DNA of 5,749 bases from Nitriliruptoraceae bacterium (GCA_007116505.1 SKII01000149.1:1-5749); one strand, 5' to 3'. Shown: positions 1 through 5,689, counted from the stretch's first letter. Notes: a model not told the origin generated them from the letters alone. Numbers and translations: made by a program.

Positions 1-888
1 CGAGCCGCCCGTCGCCGACTCGGCCGTCGCGACCGTCCAGCCGCGCTCGGCGAGCAGCCCGACCACCGTGGTCTCGAGGTCGGCATCGTCGATCCCGCTG
101 ACCGACTCCCCGAGCGCGGCGACGACCCGGTCGAGGGCCGGCTGCGAGCTCCGCCGCGCGTCGGCGACGTCGCGGCCGCGCACGGTGAGCCGGACCTGGA
201 TGCCGTGCTGCTTCGCGAGGAAGGCGAGCACGACGTCGACGTCGCCGTCGAGGAGCGGCTCGACGACGCTCGCGACGTCCGACTCACCGCGTCCTGCGAC
301 GTGCACGATGCGGGTCAGCATCACCTCATCGGCACCGAGCTCGTCGAGCTGCGGGACGACGAAGCCCTCCCACAGCAGGTGCAGCTCCCACGGCACGCCC
401 GGGAGCGCGATGATGCGGACGCTGCGACCGTCGACGGGGAGCTCGACCGCGAAGGCCGGCGCGGTCCCGACGGGCAGCGCCGCGACTGCACCCACCGGCA
501 CGAACGCCTGCTGGCGGTTCCGCGGCGCCATCGGCCGGCCCATCCGCGCGAAGCGCTCGACGATGGCGTCCTCGAGCTCCTCGCGCAGCTCGAGCGGGAC
601 GTCGAGCGCGGCGGCGACGGCCTCCCTCGTCAGGTCGTCGGAGGTCGGCCCGAGCCCACCTCCGACGAGGATGAGGTCGCACTGCGTCGCGAGCCAGCGC
701 AGCGCCTCGACGATGCTCGCGACGTCGTCCGGTGCGGCGACGTGGCGCACGACGTCGACACCGCGCTCGCGCAGGCGCGCGCTGATCCACGTCGCGTTCG
801 AGTCGGTCAGGTCACCGAGCAGCAGCTCGCTCCCGACGGACAGGACGGCGGCGCGCAGGCCCGCCTCCCGCGATGCCGTGTCGCTCAC
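1..888 (-). CDS. cinA: CinA family protein (competence/damage-inducible protein A), 3' end outside window
   Basis: The minus-strand frame stays open from GTG 888 to the window edge, giving 296 residues of a family usually about 410-430 long; the missing part is most of the C-terminal domain. The N-terminal molybdopterin-binding-like (MoCF) domain is clear: GSELLLGD near residue 19, GGGLGPTSDD at 76-85, N124/Q127 of the NxxQA motif, and PGVPWEL at 163-169. A PncC-type NMN amidohydrolase domain starts near residue 276, and its AES-x-TGG motif is the last thing visible (AESATGG, 289-295). In this family the N-terminal domain acts on ADP-ribose-type nucleotides and the C-terminal domain deamidates NMN, so a cytosolic role in pyridine-nucleotide salvage is expected. 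The start is well constrained: a stop lies in frame at 909-907 and GTG 888 is the only upstream start codon. It lies 7 bp after the pgsA stop with no clear Shine-Dalgarno, suggesting coupled translation. The usual Cys of AESCTGG is Ala here. Confidence 0.93.
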   Translation of the reverse strand, partial: MSDTASREAGLRAAVLSVGSELLLGDLTDSNATWISARLRERGVDVVRHVAAPDDVASIVEALRWLATQCDLILVGGGLGPTSDDLTREAVAAALDVPLELREELEDAIVERFARMGRPMAPRNRQQAFVPVGAVAALPVGTAPAFAVELPVDGRSVRIIALPGVPWELHLLWEGFVVPQLDELGADEVMLTRIVHVAGRGESDVASVVEPLLDGDVDVVLAFLAKQHGIQVRLTVRGRDVADARRSSQPALDRVVAALGESVSGIDDADLETTVVGLLAERGWTVATAESATGGS

Positions 889-895
889 GCCGTGC

Positions 896-1504
896 TCACA
901 CCGTGCTCATGCGCACGTCCGCCACGGCGCGACCGACGAGGACCCGCGCGCGCCACAGGTAGTCGACCCCCGAGCCGACCGTCAGGGCGAGCGCGACGGC
1001 GAGCAGTGCGACCACGAGCGTCCCCTCGACGATGGGGAGGATGATGACCGCGACGGCGATGATCTGCGCGACCGTCTTCACCTTCCCCCACACGGTCGCA
1101 GGGACGACGACCCCGGCGCGACGGACGACGAGGACGCGCATCGCGGTGACGACGACCTCCCGGCCGGCGATGACGAGCACGACCCACCACGGCACCTCGG
1201 CGAACAGCGCGAGGGAGGCGAGCGTGCCGACGACGAGCAGCTTGTCCGCGAGCGGATCGGCGAGCGCTCCGAACGCCGTGACCCCCTCGAAGCGGCGGGC
1301 GACCCAGCCGTCGAACGTGTCGGTCAGCGCCGCAGCGACGAACACGGCGAAGGCCCACCACCTCGCCGCCGCGAGCTCGTCACCGACGGCGAGCAGGACG
1401 AGGATGACCGGGACGAGCGCGGCCCGGAGGAACGTGACCGCGTTCGGCAGCCACCACCGCCAGGCAGCGATCTCCGGAGGACGCGGTTCAGGACTCGGCG
1501 CCAC
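896..1504 (-). CDS. pgsA: CDP-diacylglycerol--glycerol-3-phosphate 3-phosphatidyltransferase
   Basis: This 202-residue integral membrane enzyme should condense CDP-diacylglycerol with glycerol-3-phosphate to give phosphatidylglycerolphosphate, the committed step to phosphatidylglycerol and cardiolipin, in the cytoplasmic membrane. The complete CDP-alcohol phosphatidyltransferase signature is present: D62, D65-G66, A69-R70, G79, D83 and D87, with family spacing. The N-terminal WLPNAVTFLRAALVPV stretch (18-33) is typical of PgsA, and hydrophobic helices follow at about 29-41, 49-61, 89-107, 108-125 and 140-170. The open frame extends upstream to 1774 across the rodZ 3' end, but GTG 1504 is preferred because GGGGAGGG lies 5-6 nt before it and homology begins soon after. 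Length fits the family. Actinobacteria can carry several CDP-alcohol transferases (for example PI-phosphate synthase); the PNAVTFLR start and linkage to cinA favour PgsA, but substrate is inferred. Confidence 0.93.
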   Translation of the reverse strand: MAPSPEPRPPEIAAWRWWLPNAVTFLRAALVPVILVLLAVGDELAAARWWAFAVFVAAALTDTFDGWVARRFEGVTAFGALADPLADKLLVVGTLASLALFAEVPWWVVLVIAGREVVVTAMRVLVVRRAGVVVPATVWGKVKTVAQIIAVAVIILPIVEGTLVVALLAVALALTVGSGVDYLWRARVLVGRAVADVRMSTV

Positions 1505-1509
1505 GCTCG

Positions 1510-1517
1510 CCCTCCCC
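1510..1517 (-). promoter_or_regulatory. Shine-Dalgarno of pgsA
   Basis: The minus strand reads GGGGAGGG ending 5 nt before GTG 1504 (core GGAGG with a 6-nt spacer). This strong match decides the pgsA start against the longer upstream frame. Confidence 0.75.
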
Positions 1518-1556
1518 GTACCGACCGTGACGTCCGTCGCACGCCACGCCGGCTGC

Positions 1557-1562
1557 AGGATA
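1557..1562 (-). promoter_or_regulatory. Candidate -10 element before pgsA
   Basis: The minus strand reads TATCCT, close to the TANNNT consensus, in the 73-bp gap between rodZ and pgsA. Transcription from it would begin near 1550 and give a leader of about 45 nt containing the pgsA Shine-Dalgarno. I see no convincing -35 hexamer 16-18 bp upstream, so this is only a candidate internal promoter allowing pgsA-cinA expression apart from rodZ. Confidence 0.3.
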
Positions 1563-1564
1563 GG

Positions 1565-1577
1565 GCCCGACGCGGGC
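1565..1577 (-). terminator. Short hairpin immediately after rodZ stop
   Basis: Directly after the rodZ TGA, the minus strand has a perfect 5-bp inverted repeat (GCCCG / CGGGC) around a 3-nt loop. There is no T tract, and it overlaps the region just upstream of the candidate pgsA -10. It could be a weak attenuator or a 3'-end stabiliser, or chance in GC-rich DNA. Confidence 0.25.
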
Positions 1578-2504
1578 TCAGCCGCCCGCGACCTCCTCGT
1601 CCGCCACCGGCCCGTCCGGGCCGTACGCGGCGCGCAGCACCTCACCGGGCCTGCCGGCGACTCCGAGCTCCTCGCCGTTGAGCTCGACACGGACACCACC
1701 GGCGTTCCCGAACCGCAGCCGCACGAGCTCCTGGCCGCTGAAGCGCAACGTCTCGCCGGCGGCGACGAGCACACCCGGCTGGACCGGCTGACCGTCGACG
1801 ACCACCTCGAGCCACGACGCCGCCTCGAACGTCAGCACGAGGTCGACGGGCGGGCCGGCGGGCTCGGGGGCCGGCTCGGGCTCGGGCTCGGCCCGCGGAT
1901 CCGGGAGCGGCGCCGGCGCGGGACCGTCGGGACCCGGAACGTCGAGCCCCGGGTCCGTGGGTGCGACGGCGGGCGGGACACGGCTCCCCCCGAGGCCGAG
2001 CACCGCACCGACCACGGCCGCGACGACGAGCGCACCGAGCACACCGACGAGCCATCCCGGTGGGTCGCGTCGCAGGCGGAGCGGCTGGCGGGGGGGCAGC
2101 ACCGGGCCGCGGAAGGCCGGATCCTCGCCGTGATGACGGAGGACCTCCTCGGGGGAGACCCCGACCTGGACGGCGTAGGACCGGAGGAAACCGCGGGCGT
2201 ACACCGCGCCACCGAACGCAGCGTCGTCCCCAAGCTCGAGCGCCGCGAGCTGCCCGGGGCGGGCCCTGAGGGCGGCCGCGCACTCCTCGAGCGTCATGCC
2301 ACGCCGCTCACGGGCCGCCCGCAGCAAGGCCCCAGCGAGCGCCGGGCCTCCGACGTCAGGAGGGACGTCAGGAGGCATGTCCGCGCTCGTCCCTGGGTTC
2401 GTCCCTGGGCTCGTCCCTGGCTCCATGCTGCCCGTCTCGCGTCGACACATGCGCTGAGCATCGTAGGCGCTCGGCAGGCGCTGGGTAGGCGCTGGGTGCC
2501 GCAC
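1578..2504 (-). CDS. rodZ: RodZ-like membrane-anchored helix-turn-helix protein
   Basis: The domain order is that of RodZ, the bitopic cytoskeletal adaptor linking MreB-type filaments to the cell-wall machinery. Numbering from GTG 2504 (308 aa): a low-complexity N-terminus (1-53); a cytoplasmic HTH_25 domain at about 55-122 with the family hallmark YARGFLRSYA (102-111); one membrane helix at 151-171; a Pro/Glu-rich periplasmic-side linker (about 175-220, including EPEPEP from a hexanucleotide repeat at 1873-1890); and a DUF4115 domain at about 222-294 with SWLEV (230-234). The start is uncertain. GTG 2504 has the best Shine-Dalgarno (GGAGGG, 5-nt spacer), but residues 1-53 have lower third-position GC and are built of tandem repeats. 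ATG 2450, 2426 and 2378 are in-frame alternatives with poor ribosome sites; homology needs only about residue 55 onward. Many actinobacteria carrying such proteins lack MreB or use it only for sporulation, so the shape role is inferred. Confidence 0.88.
   Translation of the reverse strand: MRHPAPTQRLPSAYDAQRMCRRETGSMEPGTSPGTNPGTSADMPPDVPPDVGGPALAGALLRAARERRGMTLEECAAALRARPGQLAALELGDDAAFGGAVYARGFLRSYAVQVGVSPEEVLRHHGEDPAFRGPVLPPRQPLRLRRDPPGWLVGVLGALVVAAVVGAVLGLGGSRVPPAVAPTDPGLDVPGPDGPAPAPLPDPRAEPEPEPAPEPAGPPVDLVLTFEAASWLEVVVDGQPVQPGVLVAAGETLRFSGQELVRLRFGNAGGVRVELNGEELGVAGRPGEVLRAAYGPDGPVADEEVAGG
2352..2375 (-). repeat. Two 12-bp tandem units in rodZ N-terminus
   Basis: Two perfect copies of GACGTCAGGAGG (plus-strand reading) lie head to tail. 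On the coding strand they encode the tetrapeptide PPDV twice, so expansion or contraction keeps frame. They start right after the alternative ATG 2378. Confidence 0.85.
2386..2421 (-). repeat. Three 12-bp tandem units in rodZ N-terminus
   Basis: Three near-identical 12-mers (CTCGTCCCTGGG type on the plus strand, one mismatch in the second and one in the third) encode PGTS, PGTN and PGTS. They lie just inside the alternative start ATG 2426. A unit length divisible by three fits a translated, slippage-prone, disordered segment. Confidence 0.85.
2465..2497. repeat. Three 11-bp tandem units near rodZ start
   Basis: Two perfect copies of AGGCGCTGGGT (2476-2486, 2487-2497) follow a 9/11 match (2465-2475). 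The 11-bp period is close to one helical turn and is not a multiple of three. If GTG 2504 is the start these units are coding; if a later ATG is used, they lie in the leader or promoter region. Confidence 0.8.
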
Positions 2505-2508
2505 GTCG

Positions 2509-2514
2509 CCCTCC
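2509..2514 (-). promoter_or_regulatory. Shine-Dalgarno for rodZ GTG 2504
   Basis: The minus strand reads GGAGGG, with GGAGG 5 nt before GTG 2504. It is the only good ribosome site among the four candidate rodZ starts. A possible -10 (TAGGCT, 2520-2515) overlaps its upstream side; if that -10 is used, transcription would start at about 2508 and the site would be lost from the mRNA. Confidence 0.45.
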
Positions 2515-2526
2515 AGCCTAGGGTGC

Positions 2527-2575
2527 TCCTCCGGGGCAGCGTGCGGTCCTCCGGTCTAGAAACTTCTTCCTCCGG
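2527..2575. repeat. Three evenly spaced octamers in divergent promoter region
   Basis: TCCTCCGG occurs at 2527-2534, 2547-2554 and 2568-2575, all in the same orientation, with starts 20 and 21 bp apart (about two helical turns). They sit in the 109-bp region between divergent rodZ and the small membrane-protein gene, so one bound regulator could act on both. The reverse complement resembles a Shine-Dalgarno, and the octamer also appears singly inside ftsK near 4654, so chance is possible. Confidence 0.4.
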
Positions 2576-2599
2576 TCCCGGATGCTGCGGGGCGCGCGC

Positions 2600-2605
2600 T
2601 ACCCT
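2600..2605 (+). promoter_or_regulatory. Candidate -10 for small membrane-protein gene (leaderless)
   Basis: TACCCT matches TANNNT and ends 8 nt before ATG 2614, the spacing expected if transcription starts at the ATG. No Shine-Dalgarno is present in the intervening TCCGCGCC, which supports leaderless translation. No good -35 is visible around 2577-2582. Confidence 0.45.
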
Positions 2606-2613
2606 TCCGCGCC

Positions 2614-2916
2614 ATGGACACGACCTTCCGCCGCTCCCTCCGCCCGCTCGCGGTCGCGCTCGCGACCGCCGTCCTGGCCGCGCTGCTGATCGCCGGCTCG
2701 TCCCCCGCCCTCGCGGCGGTGGACGGCACCGGACCGGCGGTGCTCGCCGCAGGTGCGGAGCACGAGCGCCGGCCGATCGCACCGACGCAGCGGGACCAGC
2801 TCGGGCTCGTCCTGTACGGCCTGATGGGTCTGGCCGTCGTCGCGGGCGGCCTGACCCTGCGGCGCCAGCTGCGCGGGGAGCGCCCGCAGTCCGACGGCGA
2901 GTTCCGCTGGCGCTGA
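2614..2916 (+). CDS. Small predicted membrane protein, unknown function
   Basis: I do not recognise this 100-residue protein. It begins with a basic n-region (RRSLR, 6-10), a hydrophobic core (11-28) and a plausible signal-peptidase site at ALA-A (32-35), followed by a short polar segment (about 36-62) and a single transmembrane helix at about 63-82. It ends in a charged tail (RRQLRGER..., 83-100). The expected topology is type I: about 27 exported residues, one helix, and an 18-residue cytoplasmic tail. There is no Cys and hence no lipobox. Third-position GC is very high, like its neighbours, which supports real coding. It is transcribed away from rodZ and toward ftsK, the only plus-strand gene here. 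ATG 2614 has no Shine-Dalgarno, but a -10-like hexamer sits at leaderless distance. Its position among shape and division genes suggests an envelope role, which is inference only. Confidence 0.75.
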   Translation: MDTTFRRSLRPLAVALATAVLAALLIAGSSPALAAVDGTGPAVLAAGAEHERRPIAPTQRDQLGLVLYGLMGLAVVAGGLTLRRQLRGERPQSDGEFRWR

Positions 2917-2920
2917 CGCC

Positions 2921-2943
2921 TCCGGCCCGGACCCCGGGCTGGA
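2921..2943 (+). terminator. GC-rich hairpin between convergent genes
   Basis: Starting 5 bp after the stop of the small gene, TCCGGCCCGG pairs with CCGGGCTGGA across an ACC loop: ten base pairs including one G-U. No T tract follows, as is common for actinobacterial hairpin terminators. It lies 25 bp beyond the ftsK stop on the other strand, where the G-U becomes an A-C mismatch, so it may serve both convergent genes. Confidence 0.55.
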
Positions 2944-2985
2944 TGAGGCCGAGCTGGATCAGGCCGGACTAGATGAGGCCGGACT
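2941..2985. repeat. Three 15-bp tandem units spanning ftsK stop codon
   Basis: Three imperfect 15-mers lie end to end: 2941-2955, 2956-2970 and 2971-2985 (plus-strand core GGATGAGGCCGGACT, with one to three differences between units). On the ftsK coding strand the first unit encodes the final SGLI, and the TAG stop occupies the position that is CAG in the next two units (SGLIQ, LGLIQ). Confidence 0.85.
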
Positions 2986-5560
2986 CGAGCGCGGCTCGGA
3001 GCCGCTCCTCGTCCCACAGCACCTCACGCGCCTTCGATCCCTCGCTCGGGCCGACGCAGCCGACCTCCTCGAGCTCGTCCATGAGCCGGCCAGCACGCGC
3101 GAAGCCGATGCGCAGCTTGCGCTGCAGCATCGATGTCGACCCGAGCCCGCTGCTCACGACCTGCTCGGCCGCACGCCGCCGCAGCCCCGCGTCGCCCTCG
3201 TCCTCACCGCGGCCGCTGTCGCCGCTGCGGCCCGATCCGGTGACGCTGACCGTCGCAGCGACGGCCTCCTCGAACGCGGGCTCCCGCTGCGTCCGGCAGA
3301 ACGTCACGACCTGTGCGATCTCCTCCTCGGTCACCCAGCAGCCCTGCATGCGGGAAGGCTTGCCCTGGCTGGCCGGGAGGAACAGCATGTCGCCGCGGCC
3401 GATGAGCTTCTCCGCCCCACCCGCGTCGAGGATGGTCCGCGAGTCCGTCTGGCTCGCGACCGCGAGGGCGAGCCGCGAGGGGATGTTCGCCTTGATGAGC
3501 CCGGTGATGACGTCGACCGACGGCCGCTGCGTCGCGATCACCATGTGGATGCCGACCGCACGGGCCATCTGAGCGATGCGGCAGATCGCGTCCTCGACGT
3601 CCCGCGGTGCGACGAGCATGAGGTCAGCGAGCTCGTCGATCACGAGCAGGATGTAGGGCATGCGCTTGGGAGGGATGGTGGTCCCATCCGGACCGGGACG
3701 ATCCGCCAGCGCTCCTCTGTCGTAGGCGTCGTTGTAGCCGTCGATGTTGCGGAAGCCGAGCAGCGCGAGGAGCTCGTAGCGCTGCTCCATCTCCTTCACG
3801 CACCATGCGACCGCGTCCGCCGCCCGGCGCGGGTCGGTGACGACCGGTGCGAGCAGGTGGGGCGCACCCTCGTAGACGCCGAGCTCGACGCGCTTCGGGT
3901 CGATGAGCAGCATGCGCACCTGGTCGGGGCGGGCCCGCATCAGGACGGAGGCGATCATGCCGTTGAGCGTGACGGACTTGCCCGAACCCGTCGAGCCCGA
4001 CACGAGCAGGTGCGGCATCTTGGAGAGGTCCACCATCGCGGGCGCACCGGCGATGTCGACACCGAGTGCGACCGACAGCGGATGCTCGTCACGCTGCGCC
4101 ACGTCGGAGCGCAGGACGTCACCGAGCGAGATCAGGTCACGATCCGTGTTGGGGACCTCGATCCCGATGGCGGACTTGCCGGGGATCGGCGCGACGATGC
4201 GGACGTCCGGAGCGGCGAGCGAGTAGGCGATGTCGTCGCCGAGGTTCGCGACCTTGTTGACCTTGCCACCCGGCCCGATCTCCACCTCGAAGCGGGTCAC
4301 GGTCGGACCACGCGACGAGCGGGCGACCTTCGCGTTGATGCCGAACTGGTCGAAGGTCTCCTGCAGCGCCTTCTCCTGGGCAGCGATCGTGCGCGACGGG
4401 TCACCCCCGAGCGCGCGGCCCTTGCTGAGGAGGTCGAGCGGCGGCAGCTCGTAGGGCCGCTCCTCCCCAGGCGGGAGGACCTTGCGGGCCTTGAGCGGAC
4501 CGGGCGCGTCGTCGGCGTCTGTGGCCTCGGCGTCGGCCCCGTCGCCGACTGCGTCACGCTCGCCGCCGTCGCCGTCGCCGTCGCCGTGGACGGTCGCGAT
4601 CGGCTCGGTCGGCGCCCGCTGCACGTCGACGGTGGGCAGCTCGGTCGTCGCGTCCTCCGGGTCGTCGTCGAGCCAGACGTCGACGACCGCCCGGCCGGCG
4701 ACCGGGTCCGCGAGGTCGGCGGGCTCGTCCCCTTCGAGGTCCGCGTCGCCCGGACCACCGACGTCGGCCGCGTCCGCTGCGTCGAGCGGGAGCGCGAGCG
4801 GCCCGGGTCCCGAGTGGAGGGACCCTCCGTCGGGCTCCTCGCCCCGCTCAGCAGGCGGCCGTCGGAGCGCGTCGCGCAGCGACCCGACGGCCGTGGTCGT
4901 CAGGCCCCAGGCCCCGCCCACGACGGAGCGGAGCTCCAGCCGGGCGACGAGGACGATGCCGAGCAGCGCGAGCGCGACGACGACCGCCCAGGCACCGGCA
5001 CGGGAGAAGGCGAGGTCCAGCGGTGCGGCGAGCGCCCAACCGAGGACGCCGCCTCCGCGCGCGAGGGCCTCGACCCCGTCGCCCGGCGCAGGGACGTCGA
5101 CGGCGAGGTGCGTGCCCGCGAGGACCGCGACGGCCAGCAGCGCCACCCCGGTCCCCACGCGCCCGAGCTCACCCTCCCCCCGGTCGAGGTACAGGAGGCC
5201 GCCGAGGAGCAGCAGGACGACCGGCAGGAGCGCACCGGCGAGCCCGAACCCGCCCCTCGCGGCGGCGTCGATGGCGCGGCCGACCGGTCCAGCGGCATCC
5301 AGGTAGATCCCGAGCCCGCTGATGACCGCGACGAGCAGCAGCACGATGCCCCAGACGTCGCGTGCGTGCTGGGCGAGCGCACTCCCGACGCCGCGGAGCG
5401 CTGCTGCTGCCCCACGGCGCAGGGGGCCCGGTCCGCGCTCGGGCCTCGCAGCGGACTTCGTGGCGGGCCTCGCAGCGCGCTTCGCGGCGGGCTTCGCGGC
5501 GGCACCGCGGGCGGACCCTGAGGTCCGACCGCTCGCGGTGCGCTTCTTCGAGGTGGCCAC
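2969..5560 (-). CDS. ftsK: FtsK/SpoIIIE DNA translocase
   Basis: This 863-residue protein is a septal, membrane-anchored, ATP-driven double-stranded DNA pump that clears chromosome DNA through the division site. Order: an Ala/Lys/Arg-rich cytoplasmic tail (1-66) with five AAKP-like units (21-40); about four membrane helices (roughly 68-87, 104-125, 137-155, 190-206); a long acidic Asp/Gly/Ala-rich linker (about 225-355); the alpha/beta motor from about 370, with Walker A GSTGSGKS (522-529, K528) and Walker B LLVIDELADLM (638-648, D642/E643); and a C-terminal winged-helix gamma domain (about 793-855, from LRRRAAEQ) of the kind that reads orienting DNA motifs. All key motifs are intact and the length is normal. 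GTG 5560 is chosen because GGGAG lies 5 nt upstream and the tail resembles actinobacterial FtsK starts. GTG 5653 would add 31 residues and sits at leaderless distance from a -10-like TAGCCT. It ends convergent to the small membrane-protein gene. Confidence 0.96.
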   Translation of the reverse strand: MATSKKRTASGRTSGSARGAAAKPAAKRAARPATKSAARPERGPGPLRRGAAAALRGVGSALAQHARDVWGIVLLLVAVISGLGIYLDAAGPVGRAIDAAARGGFGLAGALLPVVLLLLGGLLYLDRGEGELGRVGTGVALLAVAVLAGTHLAVDVPAPGDGVEALARGGGVLGWALAAPLDLAFSRAGAWAVVVALALLGIVLVARLELRSVVGGAWGLTTTAVGSLRDALRRPPAERGEEPDGGSLHSGPGPLALPLDAADAADVGGPGDADLEGDEPADLADPVAGRAVVDVWLDDDPEDATTELPTVDVQRAPTEPIATVHGDGDGDGGERDAVGDGADAEATDADDAPGPLKARKVLPPGEERPYELPPLDLLSKGRALGGDPSRTIAAQEKALQETFDQFGINAKVARSSRGPTVTRFEVEIGPGGKVNKVANLGDDIAYSLAAPDVRIVAPIPGKSAIGIEVPNTDRDLISLGDVLRSDVAQRDEHPLSVALGVDIAGAPAMVDLSKMPHLLVSGSTGSGKSVTLNGMIASVLMRARPDQVRMLLIDPKRVELGVYEGAPHLLAPVVTDPRRAADAVAWCVKEMEQRYELLALLGFRNIDGYNDAYDRGALADRPGPDGTTIPPKRMPYILLVIDELADLMLVAPRDVEDAICRIAQMARAVGIHMVIATQRPSVDVITGLIKANIPSRLALAVASQTDSRTILDAGGAEKLIGRGDMLFLPASQGKPSRMQGCWVTEEEIAQVVTFCRTQREPAFEEAVAATVSVTGSGRSGDSGRGEDEGDAGLRRRAAEQVVSSGLGSTSMLQRKLRIGFARAGRLMDELEEVGCVGPSEGSKAREVLWDEERLRAALESGLI
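4565..4588 (-). repeat. Hexanucleotide repeat in ftsK linker
   Basis: Three perfect GCCGTC units plus a fourth with one mismatch encode HGDGDGDG (residues about 325-332) in the acidic linker. The unit length keeps frame, so length variation between strains would be tolerated. Confidence 0.8.
5441..5500 (-). repeat. Five 12-bp tandem units encoding FtsK basic tail
   Basis: Five head-to-tail 12-mers of the type GGGCTTCGCGGC encode AAKP, AAKR, AARP, ATKS and AARP (FtsK residues 21-40). Two units (5441-5452 and 5465-5476) are identical. The peptide resembles the Lys/Ala/Pro tails of histone H1-like proteins. Confidence 0.85.
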
Positions 5561-5565
5561 GCGTG

Positions 5566-5570
5566 CTCCC
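5566..5570 (-). promoter_or_regulatory. Shine-Dalgarno for ftsK GTG 5560
   Basis: The minus strand reads GGGAG 5 nt before GTG 5560. It is a good but not perfect match and is the main reason for preferring this start to GTG 5653. Confidence 0.55.
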
Positions 5571-5660
5571 GTTCGAGGGCCGGGGCGCACCCGGAGCTCA
5601 CCCTCCCCGCCTGCGACGTGCAGCAGGGGCGGTCCTGCGCCCGTTCTGGACACGCCGACG

Positions 5661-5666
5661 AGGCTA
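5661..5666 (-). promoter_or_regulatory. Candidate -10 of ftsK
   Basis: The minus strand reads TAGCCT (TANNNT). Transcription would begin at about 5654-5652, giving either a leaderless mRNA from GTG 5653 or a leader of about 93 nt before GTG 5560. The -35 region (GGTTCC with 17-bp spacing) is a poor match. Confidence 0.35.
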
Positions 5667-5689
5667 GCGGGGACGACATCCGCGGAACC

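Noticed and set aside
68..1681. Plus-strand open frame opposite cinA and pgsA (about 537 codons)
   Set aside because: A shadow of two genes with intact family motifs; the Ser/Arg-rich translation has no recognisable domain.
1505..1774. Upstream extension of pgsA to 1774
   Set aside because: The extra 90 residues overlap the conserved rodZ DUF4115 coding region and read as low-complexity; GTG 1504 has a strong ribosome site.
2352..2421. Operator array interpretation of the 12-bp repeats
   Set aside because: They keep the rodZ reading frame and encode PPDV and PGTS tetrapeptides, so a coding low-complexity explanation is simpler.
1032..2972. Long plus-strand open frame crossing pgsA, rodZ and the small gene (about 646 codons)
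   Set aside because: It is opposite or out of frame with three supported genes, low-complexity Arg/Ala/Thr-rich, and has no ribosome site or motif.
4565..4588. CRISPR-like or phase-variable array from the GCCGTC repeat
   Set aside because: There are no spacers; units are six bases and in frame within the ftsK linker, so it is simple coding low complexity and cannot switch frame.
3545..5521. Long plus-strand open frame opposite ftsK (about 658 codons)
   Set aside because: It is antisense to a fully recognisable FtsK, has an Arg/Asp-rich composition with no domain, and arises because stop codons are rare in such GC-rich DNA.
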